Shown here piece by piece: positions 40,782 through 52,964 of a DNA stretch of 64,000 bases. Below the pieces are notes generated by a model that was not told where the DNA came from, ran no database searches, and saw nothing but the letters and a program-made list of their open reading frames with translations. Source of the DNA: Piscicola geometra (Eukaryota > Annelida > Clitellata > Hirudinida > Piscicolidae); the NCBI GenBank assembly GCA_943735955.1, contig OX030959.1, positions 2,591,772 through 2,655,771 of the forward strand, read 5' to 3'. Numbering within the stretch: the stretch's first letter is position 1; each line of letters starts with the position of its first letter. The position numbers and the translations under genes were made by a program.

Positions 40782-41397
40782 TCTATAAATGAAATGATCA
40801 ATCAATTTTCTTAAATAAGGTAAAATAGACAATTGCGAAAAAAATTGATTATTTATTTTATGCAAATGGAGGTAGTATTTTTGCAAAATTCCGTTTATAT
40901 GTGCAATAAATGATTTTGTAAACAAAAAAATATAATTTGTGATTATTTTTGCGAAATATAAAATATCAATGAATGTAAAAAACTATTTTAATTAGTAAGA
41001 TTTAAGAAGATTTAATCGGACCTCAGATACTCTACAGAACAGTAAAGAGTGTTTATCAAAAAAGAATGTTTCCGCTGCTGGTCTGACTAATAACTTGTTT
41101 ATAAAAGCATAGGAGAATATTTGTAGACACTCATTGATTCTGAGATTAACATTTATTAGTAATTTAGTTTTTTTGTTATTAAATTTTAGTTATTTCAATA
41201 AAAAGTTGTATTTAAATTAAGTTGGCTCAAGGTTTTTCAACTTAATTATTGAAATTCAATTTTTAATTCATTTGTATTATGATTGAATTTTATTTAACCA
41301 AAATCTTCAAATTCCATTTATGATTGTAGATACTTTTCTTTGTAAGCAGCTTCACATCTGTATTTAAATATATTTACTGTTGATATACATCGCAAAT
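40782..41397. promoter_or_regulatory. Divergent upstream region of RPS14 and MAIP1-like
   Basis: A 616-bp AT-rich spacer between head-to-head genes. It must hold both promoters or a 5' UTR exon. I see no clear motif. Confidence 0.4.
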
Positions 41398-42488
41398 ATG
41401 ACTAAAATATCAGTTTTGAGATCAGTTTATATTGCAATGATTCACAAACCATCAATACAAAAAAGTTTTCCAAAGCGTTATTTTGGAGATAGTTCTGAAA
41501 AGACGCCTTTGAGACTAATGAACTTTCCACAAGTGATTTGGCCTGGTGTCTTCAAAACCATCAAAAATTATGTCTTCGCCTTTCTCATCAGATCACACTA
41601 TGATCCAACATTTACATTGCAAGGCTTTTTGGAAGGCTCAGAGCATGTAAGATATATTTATTTACATTAATTTAAAATGGTATACTTACTATACTATTAT
41701 CAACTATTATTTTTTTCATTTATCATTACAATCAGGCTGTAGTTAAGGTTTCGTCAATAATAAGCAAAGGAAACTTCGAGTTATTAGAAGATCTTGTTAC
41801 TAAAGAGGTTTCTTATTGAATATCTTTTAAATACAATATTGTTTTCTCAAATATATTAGGCTCTCATTATTTTGCAAAACTTTCAAAAATAGAGATAAAA
41901 ATAAAAATATTTTTTAAAGGCAATAAAAGAAATTGAAGTAAATTACAAACTGCTATCAGAAGAACAGAAGCAGAGTATTGAAGTTAATCCTGAAGATATA
42001 TTTTTGAAATCTGTGCATGAAGTAGGCATGATCATGAACAATGACTCTGGTTTGTCTATAAAAATGTTGCAGTAAATAAAAAATGTATTGGGAATAAAAT
42101 TATCTGTGTCTTTTCCATGTTAAAATATTTTAATTTATTCATTAGATTTTTAAACTATTATCAGAAAAGAAGTATGTGGAGATAACGACAGTGCTGCAGG
42201 GCTTCCACGGACTGGAGAAGGTGAGGGAGGGCAGCATCAGTGACATCTCCTCGAGCATGATGGCACGCCCACAAGACATCTACGTCTGCAACTACAGGTG
42301 TGTGTTGCCTTTCCTTAGGGCTTCAGAGAAAATTGTTTGTAGGCGTGTGCAGTTGAATGTTTGAGACTGCTTTAAACTTTTCTTAACGTATTAACGATTT
42401 AAAAAGGTTTTTCAAGGAGTTGACGAAAAACGAAGACGACGATAGCGGTTGGATCATCAACAAACTAAACCATTTCAACCCCAAGTAG
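41398..42488 (+). CDS. MAIP1: MAIP1-like mitochondrial matrix protein
   Basis: Five exons, 41398-41646, 41736-41807, 41920-42049, 42165-42297 and 42407-42488, join in phase to 221 residues. The N-terminus is basic with few acidic residues, as for a mitochondrial presequence. Then come FKTIKNYVFAFLIRSHYDPT, FTLQGFLEGSEHAVVKVSSI, FELLEDLVTKEAI and a C-terminal SGWIINKLNHF. This layout resembles MAIP1 (C2orf47), the Tim44-like m-AAA protease-interacting protein that supports EMRE biogenesis for the mitochondrial calcium uniporter. Assignment is by motif memory (YD..F....F.EG......V..L.....FD.LE.LV.KE). A general Tim44-like protein is the alternative. The start is the first ATG of the frame. Confidence 0.7.
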
Positions 42489-43140
42489 CAAGAGCGCCCG
42501 GCATTAATTCTTCAATTGATTCTGAAACGAATTAGTTCTGAAAACTCAGAACACCACCTATTTACATTCTATTCGACCTTTATAATATGTTCCTTACTTT
42601 TTTTTCATATAATAGAAGCTTAAATTCTTTATTTTCTTTGTGTCTGACGAACGAGATATCATTGCAGAAGATTAAGAGTTGGTTCGAAACTACGTCTTGT
42701 CCAGTTCAAGTAATCGATGGCACACAGCATTGAAACATTTTATGGCTCACAAAACATTATCTTCAGCCTTTATTGAATTTCTATTTTTTTATGATGAAAT
42801 CTATAAAGTATTTATCGAAACGGCCGTTAATGTTTTAACGTGTTTTAGTGTTCAATCTTTAATCATTAGTCGTATGATTCCAGCTTGTCAAAAATTTCCA
42901 GAAAGCATTTTACAACTAATACTACATTTCTTCTAAGTTGAAGAAAAGTTGAATTCAATTGATTAACACAAAATGCAAAAACCTCAAAACTTTATTAAAT
43001 TAGATTCTTACTTTTATAGCCTTGTATGCGATCTCATAAAACAGCCTAATTCACGCCTCCACCCCTGATTCCTTCAACATCCACTCAAAAACCATCACCT
43101 TCCAAACCACCAAGCATGCATTGAAGCATGACCATCCCCA
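42489..43140. other. Convergent 3' flanks of MAIP1-like and UQCRFS1
   Basis: No gene is supported. An AATAAA on the minus strand at 42991-42996 may end the Rieske transcript. Confidence 0.5.
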
Positions 43141-44220
43141 TCATCCCACAATGATGGAGTTCTCCTCAGTGAAGGAGTACTCGGGCACGAGGAGGTTCAA
43201 GGGGGCTGGTCCCTTCCTGATCCTGCCTGACGCATCGTAGTGGGAGCCATGGCATGGGCAGAAGTAGCCGCCCCACTCGCCCTTGTTTGGAATCGGCACA
43301 CATCCTTTAGTTGTGGTGATGGTGGTTGTTTTTTTGAAAGATTATATAAATGGGAAAAATTAAAACTATTGGAAAGAACTTGAAATAAATGTTGAAGATG
43401 GGGCAAACCAAGATGGGTGCAGACGCCGATGACGACGAGCCATTCGGGCTTTTTGACGCGGTCGTTGTCGTGCTCCTTGTCTCGCAGGTCTGCAGGGTTG
43501 ACAGCTTGCTCGGTTGCAATCTCCTCAGGAGTCCTGTGGCGCACAAACAGTGGCTGGCCTCTCCACTTGAAGGTCATACTCTTGCCCTCGGGGATCTTGT
43601 CCAGCTTCACCTCAATCTTGCCTACTGCCAACACGTCTGCTGATGCACTCATCGTGGAGACGAGCTCATGCACTGCAGTCTTTGCAATGTACATGGTTGG
43701 CACTGCACCAGCTATACATTTTGAAATGAAAATAGTGAGTTTTAACTGATGACTTTAAAATATATTTTTTAAATTAATTCCTTCATCATTTATTAAATAA
43801 TAAAATAGTATAACCTGTGATCATGAGATAGCTGAAAGCCTTGTTGGAATCAGTGCTTTTGTCTCCTGCACTCGTCTCTACGCGATAATGAGAAAAGTCA
43901 GGTACATGGATATCTGTGTGGGCCCATCTTATCTGACCAGGAGCTGTAATGAGGAATTTTTAAAGGTTATATATTTTTTATATATCTTACAATTTTGTGG
44001 GAAAAAAAATTATGAAACCTGTAATACTAATAGTAGCTTTTGGGTTTATCCAGCCGAAATTCTTGGTATAAGCTTTCGCCAAACCCGAAAATGACTTATC
44101 AACGGGTCTTTTATAAAATACTTTTTTAGGAGTAGTTTTAAATCCTTCAGCCACAATTTGACGGTTTATTGGTGGTACAATACAGCAGGCAGCGCTATGG
44201 TTTCTTGCAAACTGCGCCAT
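43141..44220 (-). CDS. UQCRFS1: Rieske iron-sulfur subunit of complex III
   Basis: Four exons, 44220-44019, 43943-43815, 43711-43409 and 43304-43141, join in phase to 265 residues (bovine 274). After a mitochondrial presequence and the conserved [13 protein letters not shown] segment comes the single membrane anchor region (AFSYLMIT...[13 protein letters not shown]). The C-terminal Rieske domain has both cluster-binding boxes: CTHLGC (one Cys, one His) and CPCHGSHYD (one Cys, one His, plus the disulfide Cys). The end is [14 protein letters not shown]...IIVG. The protein carries electrons from ubiquinol to cytochrome c1 in the inner mitochondrial membrane. The last intron interrupts the codon for Gly in CTHLGC, splitting box I. 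Confidence 0.98.
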
Positions 44221-44449
44221 TTAGATTTTTATGAAATAATGTTGATGACCAAAAGTTATCAAAATCTTTAAAATGGCTCCTGGTAAGGACAAGGGCAAAG
44301 GATGTACAGTATAAATATTAATATTAAAAAGGAAAAAAAGAAAATCAAGTGCTCATTAAAAACATATTCAGTAACTAATAAAAAAAGTATTTTAAATATT
44401 CTTTATGGTCTTTGGTCTTGTTGTCTTGCAAACCTATTATGAAATTTAA
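44221..44449. promoter_or_regulatory. Bidirectional promoter region UQCRFS1 / GST
   Basis: Only 229 bp separate the two divergent start codons, so the promoters and 5' UTRs must overlap or share elements. No TATA box or known motif stands out. Confidence 0.5.
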
Positions 44450-45747
<1,298 letters not shown>

Positions 45748-46576
45748 GGCCAGCTACGGCATAGACTAAATAGTCAATATGAAATGGTATATGATTAAGC
45801 TTCGTAAACTCATGAGATTAATATATGCGAAAATTAACTAAACGATGTTTTATTTACGTGGTTTTGATGTTCTTGATGAACATAAATGATTTCTTAATTA
45901 CCTCTAAAAAAAGCCAAGTAAATCGCAAAAAGAAAACAGATGGTGAACGATTGAACGAAAACGCGGGAAATGTATGAATTACAATAGCTCCAGAATCAAC
46001 TTGTTACCAATCAACCACTGTTGTACGAAAATGATCGAAGTAATCGGTACATAACAAGGGGTGGGTGGGATGAATTGGTAACACAAGACGAAACTAATAA
46101 ACCTACTAGACGCATGAGGCATGAATATATGAATCGAACTATCTAATGGAACTTCCGAATGTATAAACATTTTCAATGCCTAAAAAAGCGTTTAGAAATG
46201 TTGATGAATATATAATAATCAAAAATATAAATAAATATAATGAATACGCCATGGATAATTAAAATGCGATTTGGCGTTTTGTTCCTACGTGATAGCCAGA
46301 GAATCGTAAGGTTGATGCAGGTTTGAGGTGGATCATCGTAACAAGAGGCTGTGTGCATGCGATGTTTTTAACGAAGATCATCGATTACATCTATAAGATT
46401 TAACTAATATATCACATTTTGATATATAAGCTATTGAAATTGAATTTATGGAAATCTATGAAATTTAATTTAATTTATATATCCTCAATGATTACGCATA
46501 TAAACTATTGAAACTGACTTTATGAAAATATCAAAGCACGCAAGATACAAATGAAGAGTAGCAAATGTAGTAGCGG
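45748..46576. other. Convergent 3' flanks of GST and OST3/6
   Basis: AT-rich. No gene is seen. Confidence 0.5.
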
Positions 46577-49500
46577 TTACCTGTAGGGGTAGCCTCTCTG
46601 CTTGGCCTTGAAGATGGAGAGGATGAGGCTGAAAAAGAACACCACCAAGCCCAGTCCCGCCACCGTCATCACTGCAGTGTGGCCATCTTCATCATCATCG
46701 TCATCACCATAATCATCATTTACATCTTCATCATCATCGCCATCACCATAATCATCATTAACATCATTATCAACATCGCCATCACCATAATCATCATTTA
46801 CATCTTCATCATCATCGCCATCATTAAAACTTAAATCCATTATTTAAATTCCTCATCCTGAATACATAAATCACTCACCCTTCCTCTTTCCTGGATCTCT
46901 CTTGGGTGAGTTAGCCTCCACCAACAACATCACCCCTGCCACTATGGCAGCCTCTGGAAGCAAGGGTTGATGAGTTTTGAAGGGTTGAGAAAATTGAATG
47001 TGGTTAAAGGCAGTTTTTATCAATTTAAAAAAACAAAAAATTTTAATGAACATTCTAGTGAAGTGTTTTGATACGTTTGAAAGCAGCTTCAATGAATTAG
47101 AATAGCAATTTCTTTATATCTTGGAAATAATTAAATGATAAAAAACCTACTGAGAAACATGATGATGTACGACTCGACGACGAACTGCGACTGAGAGCTG
47201 GCATGGATGTAGTGCTGTGGGAAGGGAAAATTATTTAAAGAAAAGTTGTGGGAAAAAAATATGTGAATAAATAGTGGGAAAAATGCTGAAAACTTTTAAA
47301 CGAATTGAATTGTCTTTGAAGCGCCAGGAAATCTGCAAAAGTACCATGAGTCCGGTCTGCGGGTTGGTGTACATGAACTGGGCGCCTCTGATGTGGTTCC
47401 ACATCTGGCCTGACGTCATTGCGAAGATGATTACCTGGGTGGGTGGGTGGGTGGTGAAGAGGATGACGACGACTATCATAATAATAGGAACAATGATACA
47501 ATTATAATTAGATATTAAAAGATATATCAAAAAACACTCAAAATGTTATCAAAATCGATATTCTACACACAACAGCACAAGCATATAACCATGGCGACAG
47601 ATCCCCATGACGACTTGTTGTAGATGAACTCGAGACTGTTACGCTTGACGTACACCACCACGCCAAAGAGGGATAAGACCACCGCCAACACCAGAGCGCC
47701 AAAGTAGTTTGGAGGCCTGAAGACACGGATCTGAGGAGAGTGAGTGAGGGTGGATGGGGAGATTAAGAAGTAATTGATGGAGTGAGAAGAGTGAGATGAG
47801 GGTGGATGGGAAGATGAAGAAGTAATTGAAGGAGTGAAGAGTGGGTTGAGGAAATGGATGAATGAAAATAGGCGATTATGGGATTGAAAGCCTGCATATA
47901 AATACAGCTTTGGCTCACCGAAACATCTGTTCTCTCCATGATCCAACGAACCATCACCTCCCCTGAGAAGCCAACCCTGTATGTATGTGAAAGTTACTAT
48001 TTGTTATCATCTTTGCGTTCACTCACGCGTGGATGTTGTGTATGTACTCAGAGTACACACATATACAGAGTACATACACACACAGATTAGATACCCCTAC
48101 CCATACAGATTACATACACATAAAAAATACGTACACATACTAGAGGTCGGACTTGGACGATTTTTCATTTCCGGTCCCGTCCCGTTCCCGAAATTTGTTT
48201 TCCCGTTCCGTCCCGTTCCCGATGGGACATCAGAATTTTGATTCCCGTCCCGTCCCGTTCCCGAAATTTGTTTTCCCGTTCCCGATTGGACATCAGAATT
48301 TTGATTCCCGTCCCGTCCCGTTCCCGCAACTCGATTCCCAGTCCCGACCTGTTCCCGAAACTTTTTTGTTTTTTATTCATTTTCACTGGTCCCAGACTTG
48401 CTAGTTCTAACATTTCTTAAAATTTATGATTTGAAACTCAGAGAATATTTCTTTTAATAAAATGTAAAAAAACAAGTTTTTAATTTCAAATATTTATTGA
48501 AAAGAAAGTATTGAAGTTAGTCATTGTTTTTGAGTAATTCAATCAAGGTTTTATTGATTTTCACACGGGTTAAACCGTTAAAAGTTTCAGCTTTCAAATG
48601 AGATGACTTTGGGTCTGAAGTTAAACGACCACATATTGAAAAATTCCGTTCAAAGGAAATATAACTTGCAGATATGGCTACTTCTTGTAGTATTTGAAAA
48701 TTGCTCATTTTACTCAAATAAAATAAAACATCTTTATAATCTTCACCTTTGTTGGGACGTAATTGTGAATATTTGTACAATTCATCCTCTTTTGACTTTT
48801 TTTCTTCGTTCATTATTATTAATTCTTCAATAATGTTAGAAATATGTTTTTTGACAACATTCTTATTCTCCACAACTGCAAATATGGATCATTCGTTTAA
48901 TTTGATAGTATAATAATTTTATTATAATTTTTACTTTATAAAAACAAACATAATAGGTCTAAATAACCATCATTTGTTTTTTTCTCAACGGCACTGCAGC
49001 TTGGTCTGGCTGTACAAAATAGAATTAAATTTTCTCTAATGAAAGTCTTGGTATTTATTTCTTTTCTATCCCAAACTTTTTTCCTATTATTCTTTCATAC
49101 TAGGGAGGCAACAGACATGCTGCCTTATGAATAAGATCAAACGGCATCTTTTCTTTTGTCGAAATGATCAACTGAGCATTCAACTGGAAATTAATCATTC
49201 AAATTCAAAGTATTAATTTATAAAATAAAAATAATTTAACTGACCATTTTGATTTAATCTGAAAAGTTTTCATCATCACCCATTTGTTCTTATCTCCCTA
49301 ATATTTGGACTCACCATAACAACTTCAAATGTAGTGTTAGAGATTTTGACATTGGCAATGGTTATACATTTCTATTGCATTTAATACTTATTTTAAGTAC
49401 GGAGTATCGATGAAATAAGGATTTCCATACTTAGGAGTTTGCTGAAAAACCATTGTTAAAGAATCCAATCCCAATAACTGTTATTCCCGTTTTTCCCGTT

Positions 49501-50641
49501 CCCGATTTAAAAGTTGATTCCCATTCCCGTTTTTTCCCGTTCCCGATTTTAATGTTGATTCCCGTTCCCGTTCCCGTCCCGAAAACCTATTCCCGGTTCC
49601 CGACTTTTCCCGTCCCGAAATTAATTTTCATTCCCGTTCCCGCGGGTACCCGGTCCGACCTCTAACACATACCCATACAGATTACTTACACATACAAAGT
49701 ACATACATAGACAGAGTACATACACATACACATAAAAATTACATAGACATCCCATACAGAGTACATACACATACACATTGCTTGTGTACCTGTTAATGTC
49801 CAAAGTGTCGGCCTTCTTGGGCTTGCCTTTTGCAGGCCAGTGCATGATCAATGGCACTGAGTTGATCTCCAACTGAAGACGGGATTCAAGGTGTTATGAG
49901 TTATTTCATTAGGACTCTGATCCACATTTAGGAATTAAGTTAGCTATAAAAACGTTTAGTTTGGCTAATTATTTGTGTGGCAATAATGGGTAAAAATGTG
50001 GCTTTTGTAGATTCGAACACTTTTGCAGATATTTATTTCAAAACAAACTGAAGAGAAGATATCTGAAGCATCGTCAAAGTCGAGAGACACGAAGAAGAGA
50101 AGGTTGTTGTGGTGCGGGTCATAACGCCACGAATTCGCTACAACTGAGAACTCGTCATTGATTTGTCTTCGAGTGAATTGTTGGAACTCATTAGTGAAGA
50201 TTCAAGTAACACAACATAAACATCCTTTTTAAAAAATCATTTTAATGCAAAATGAAAGAACCACCTGCAAATGACACACTTTCTCTTCGCCTGCAGAGCA
50301 GTGAATTGCACGATTACTGAGTAGTTCTTGGGAACTGCTTTGACATATGCCCTGAATTTATCACCATCAAACTCTAGAACAGATCTTTTTTGATTCCATT
50401 CAATGAGTTGAGATAGTTTTTCTTCTAGTATATCCTAAAATAATTACTTTAGTGAAAGTTTTTGTACATAATATTGATATTTAATACTAGATTTCCATTA
50501 ATTTTGACAATTTTTCTATCCGTGAAAGTATTTTTTATTCAACCGAAGATCACATACCTCTTTTTTTTTCTGCACGCATAACGCAAGGCATGATAAAAAT
50601 ATTATATTAAAAATTACAGAAGACTTTACAGAGCCGGCCAT
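46577..50641 (-). CDS. MAGT1/TUSC3: Oligosaccharyltransferase OST3/OST6 subunit (MAGT1/TUSC3)
   Basis: Ten exons, 50641-50558, 50434-50265, 50166-50049, 49872-49790, 47976-47919, 47730-47590, 47434-47345, 47214-47151, 46953-46879 and 46671-46577, join in phase to 325 residues (human MAGT1 335). There is a signal peptide ([16 protein letters not shown]), then a thioredoxin-like lumenal domain: [12 protein letters not shown], redox motif [12 protein letters not shown] and [13 protein letters not shown]. Four hydrophobic segments follow, with [20 protein letters not shown] and a final GYPYR. The subunit forms mixed disulfides with nascent chains in the ER to help STT3B-type N-glycosylation; MAGT1 was also linked to magnesium transport. 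The intron before [11 protein letters not shown] contains a complete hAT insertion. An in-phase Asp/acidic repeat upstream of the last acceptor (46690-46840) is probably intronic. Confidence 0.96.
46685..46840. repeat. CATCATCATCG-type repeat in the last OST3/6 intron
   Basis: Alternating ATCATC and TCACCATAATCATCATT units, about 36 bp long, sit directly upstream of the final acceptor. They would encode Asp-rich peptide on the minus strand but have no counterpart in the family. Confidence 0.75.
48141..49664. mobile_element. hAT transposon, internally deleted, with 8-bp TSD
   Basis: Ends are TAGAGGTCGGAC and GTCCGACCTCTA, a 12-bp perfect terminal inverted repeat. Both ends are flanked by the same 8 bp, ACACATAC (48133-48140 and 49665-49672), the target-duplication length of hAT elements. 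Subterminal blocks (48175-48360 and 49485-49650) are crowded with CCCGTTCCCG-type motifs, all in the same orientation, probable transposase binding sites. The interior holds only the C-terminal part of a transposase. It lies inside an intron of the OST3/6 gene. Confidence 0.93.
48517..48873 (-). pseudogene. hAT transposase C-terminal (dimerisation) fragment
   Basis: A 118-residue frame includes [20 protein letters not shown], which fits the (A/S)S..(F/S)ER.FS..G. signature of the hAT C-terminal dimerisation domain. The preceding catalytic core and BED-type N-terminus are missing, so this copy cannot be autonomous. Confidence 0.8.
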
Positions 50642-50847
50642 GGTTATGCTACGTTTGGCTAGGCTTCTAATACCTGCACTTTAAACGAAAACATTAAATT
50701 ATTTTAATACATAAAAAATATTTGTAATACAATTGAGTTTTTAATCTATTTATTTTAAATTAATAAAATTGTACGTGTAAAAATATTTTAATAATATTAT
50801 CATTAAACAAAAAGTAAACCAGACATAACATTCATGTTTTCGTAATA
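50642..50847. promoter_or_regulatory. Bidirectional promoter region OST3/6 / MOLO1-like
   Basis: A 206-bp AT-rich gap separates the divergent start codons. No core-promoter motif is obvious. Confidence 0.45.
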
Positions 50848-52165
50848 ATGATTGTCTTATTGCTATTATTAATTTATTCTTTTACTTTCACTTCTTGTTC
50901 TTTAAAAAATTATAATTATTCTAGTTCATTGTTAGAAAATTGTAAAAATATAAGCAAAGAGCATATATGTGGTAGCCACTATTTAACAGATCCAAGTGGT
51001 TAAAATATATTTTTAAAATTTTAGTTTGCTTTTATTATATAATTTCATAATCAATCAATCAATCAAATCAATTTCTATAGCGCTCTTTCCTCACATTTAA
51101 GAAATTATTATTATAAATTATTAACTAGTCAATAATAATACATGTATTTTCCTATTTATATTTATTAATTTCAAACAAATTAAATTTGAAATCACTTCCT
51201 AGTTCAGGATATCCTGGCAGAGGTACATTCAATCAATACATCTCTAGAGTGTCTTTGCCACCCGGAAAAATGCCAACTTCACTCTGGGATTCTTGTTTAT
51301 ATTGTCATTTCCAACTTTTCCAAGTCTGTATTTTTGGAAAGTTATTTTTAATGGATCGCTAAAAAAGCATAAATTTTGAAAACTAATATCAGTAAATTAA
51401 ATATTCTAAATTCATTTTTAAATATTTTTTGTATCACTTCAACACAGTGTCATTACAGATTCAGGGTTTTCCTTCAAAGAACTTTCCCAGACCATCTCAA
51501 AAGAACTGCTCACCAGCCCATGCAACAACACCCTCTTGCTTCTAGTCAACGCACACAACCAAATGGTTATTCACCTACTTCAATTTCGTATAGGACAGAA
51601 GTATCTATATTTTATATAGCTGATAAAACCTAAACCACCATTCACTCATCCTCCCCCAAATCCCATTTAAAGTTTTATGTTACACTGGGTGAGGGTGTTG
51701 ACGATGCATCCAACTGCAGTTCAACAGTGAAGCCATTTCAGCCTCCGAATGTTTCTCATGGAGCTGATGATGATTCTGTCACTCTTTCCCGCCATATAAT
51801 CACATTTTTAAAAGACTACAGGTTCATACTAATTAATTAATTACCTTCTATTCAATATCTCTATGATCAACATTATCTCTTTAATTGAATCTTCCCATCT
51901 TTCTATTTTACCTCTTTCATTAACATCCTTCAATCAATCCATCAATCAATTCATTTATATAGCGCTTTTTAATAAATTCAAGAACGCTTCTACCACTCCA
52001 CCATGCCACCAAAGGACTTGCCACCTAAAGTCAGTGAGGAGGGACACACTGAAGGCGCAAGTGGCAGCGCTGGTCTTCAGCAGCAGCACGTGGACCCTCC
52101 TCCTCAACCACTTCCTCTTCTTCGTCATCATCTCTCTGCACGTTCTCCTAGTTTTGCTTTATTGA
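50848..52165 (+). CDS. MOLO1-like single-pass membrane protein
   Basis: Five exons by phase: 50848-50998, 51221-51323, 51448-51565, 51673-51821, 52015-52165, giving 223 residues. It starts with a signal peptide (MIVLLLLLIYSFTFTSC). A DPSG motif and Cys pairs (CLCHPEKC) follow, then ILVYIVISNF, ELLTSPCNNTLLLLVNAHNQ and MFYVTLGEGVDD. It ends with a hydrophobic segment (LLLNHFLFFVIISLHVLLVL) at the extreme C-terminus. This architecture (secretion signal, TPM-like domain, C-terminal membrane anchor) resembles MOLO1, the modulator of levamisole-type acetylcholine receptors in C. elegans. The assignment is by pattern only. The exon 2 and exon 5 acceptors are the weakest points. A repeat sits just upstream of exon 5. 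Confidence 0.5.
51049..51112 (-). repeat. AATC-TATAGCGC dispersed repeat
   Basis: AATCAATCAATCAAATCAAT, then TTCTATAGCGCTCTTTCCTC and ACATTTAAGA. It matches the tail of the tRNA-like element at 14996-15195 in reverse complement. It lies in the first intron of the MOLO1-like gene. Confidence 0.75.
51929..51985 (-). repeat. AATC-TATAGCGC dispersed repeat
   Basis: CAATCAATCCATCAATCAAT, then TCATTTATATAGCGCTTTTT and AATAAATTCAAG. It lies in the last intron of the MOLO1-like gene and ends about 30 bp before the exon 5 acceptor. Confidence 0.75.
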
Positions 52166-52960
52166 GGGGCTGTTGTGGTGTGTTGTATGCTGGTGTAATG
52201 GTTTTATGACTGTATTCAGGATATAGTGGTTGTACTGTGGGGGTTATTTGGATAGTGTGGTGCTGTGGTAGTTTTATAGATGGTGGGGTGCCGTAATGGT
52301 TGGAAGGCTATTTTCTTGAATTGGTTGTTCTACTGCAGTGAAGTACAGTGGTGGTTGCACTGCTGTGGTGATAGTACTACCCATGTGGCGCTTTGGTGGT
52401 TGAATGGATGATGTGGTGATTGTAAGACCAGAGAGTCTACGTACTGAGCAAACTTTGAGGATGTTTTTACCTTGATTTTTTGGCCTATTCAATCTTATAT
52501 TTGCTTGTGAAGTGCTCTCACCAAACACTCTAATCAAACATATGAATCTTTTATAAACTATACAATGTATACGATACAGTAAAGTATACATGGTATTAAG
52601 AGATGACAATCGAAAGTATCATCCGTATATAAGAATATATATCAAATAGTTTCATGACGTACCAAGTGTGTGCTTCCATATAATCCACCTTCAACGTCAA
52701 TTTCCTCATGATTCGTGTGTGTATCAATTGCCTAAGAACACACTTCATCACAAGCCCATTGTCTATTTTTAGATATTTTGAATTTTTTTCTTCACTTATT
52801 CTAGGAGAATTATTTACCAAAAAAATTAGTTTTACAACCGCTGACTATTGTTATCTGTTAATTTAAGGAGTAGCGAAAAAAGATACATTTGACGAAATAG
52901 CCTTTACCAAATTAGATCTTCAAAGAAATATACCTTAATTTACGAATCTGAGAAAAAAAG
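52166..52960. other. Intergenic
   Basis: A TGGTGG-rich stretch follows the MOLO1-like stop (3' UTR), then AT-rich sequence. No gene is supported. Confidence 0.5.
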
Positions 52961-52964
52961 CAAC

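Noticed and set aside
42679..42936. 85-residue frame after the MAIP1-like gene
   Set aside because: AT-rich, with no similarity; consistent with 3' UTR.
44272..44312. ATGGCTCCTGGTAAGGACAA, a possible ribosomal-protein-like start (MAPGKDKGKG) between UQCRFS1 and GST
   Set aside because: No downstream exon with matching phase or family similarity was found. It may be a chance start or an alternative 5' exon.
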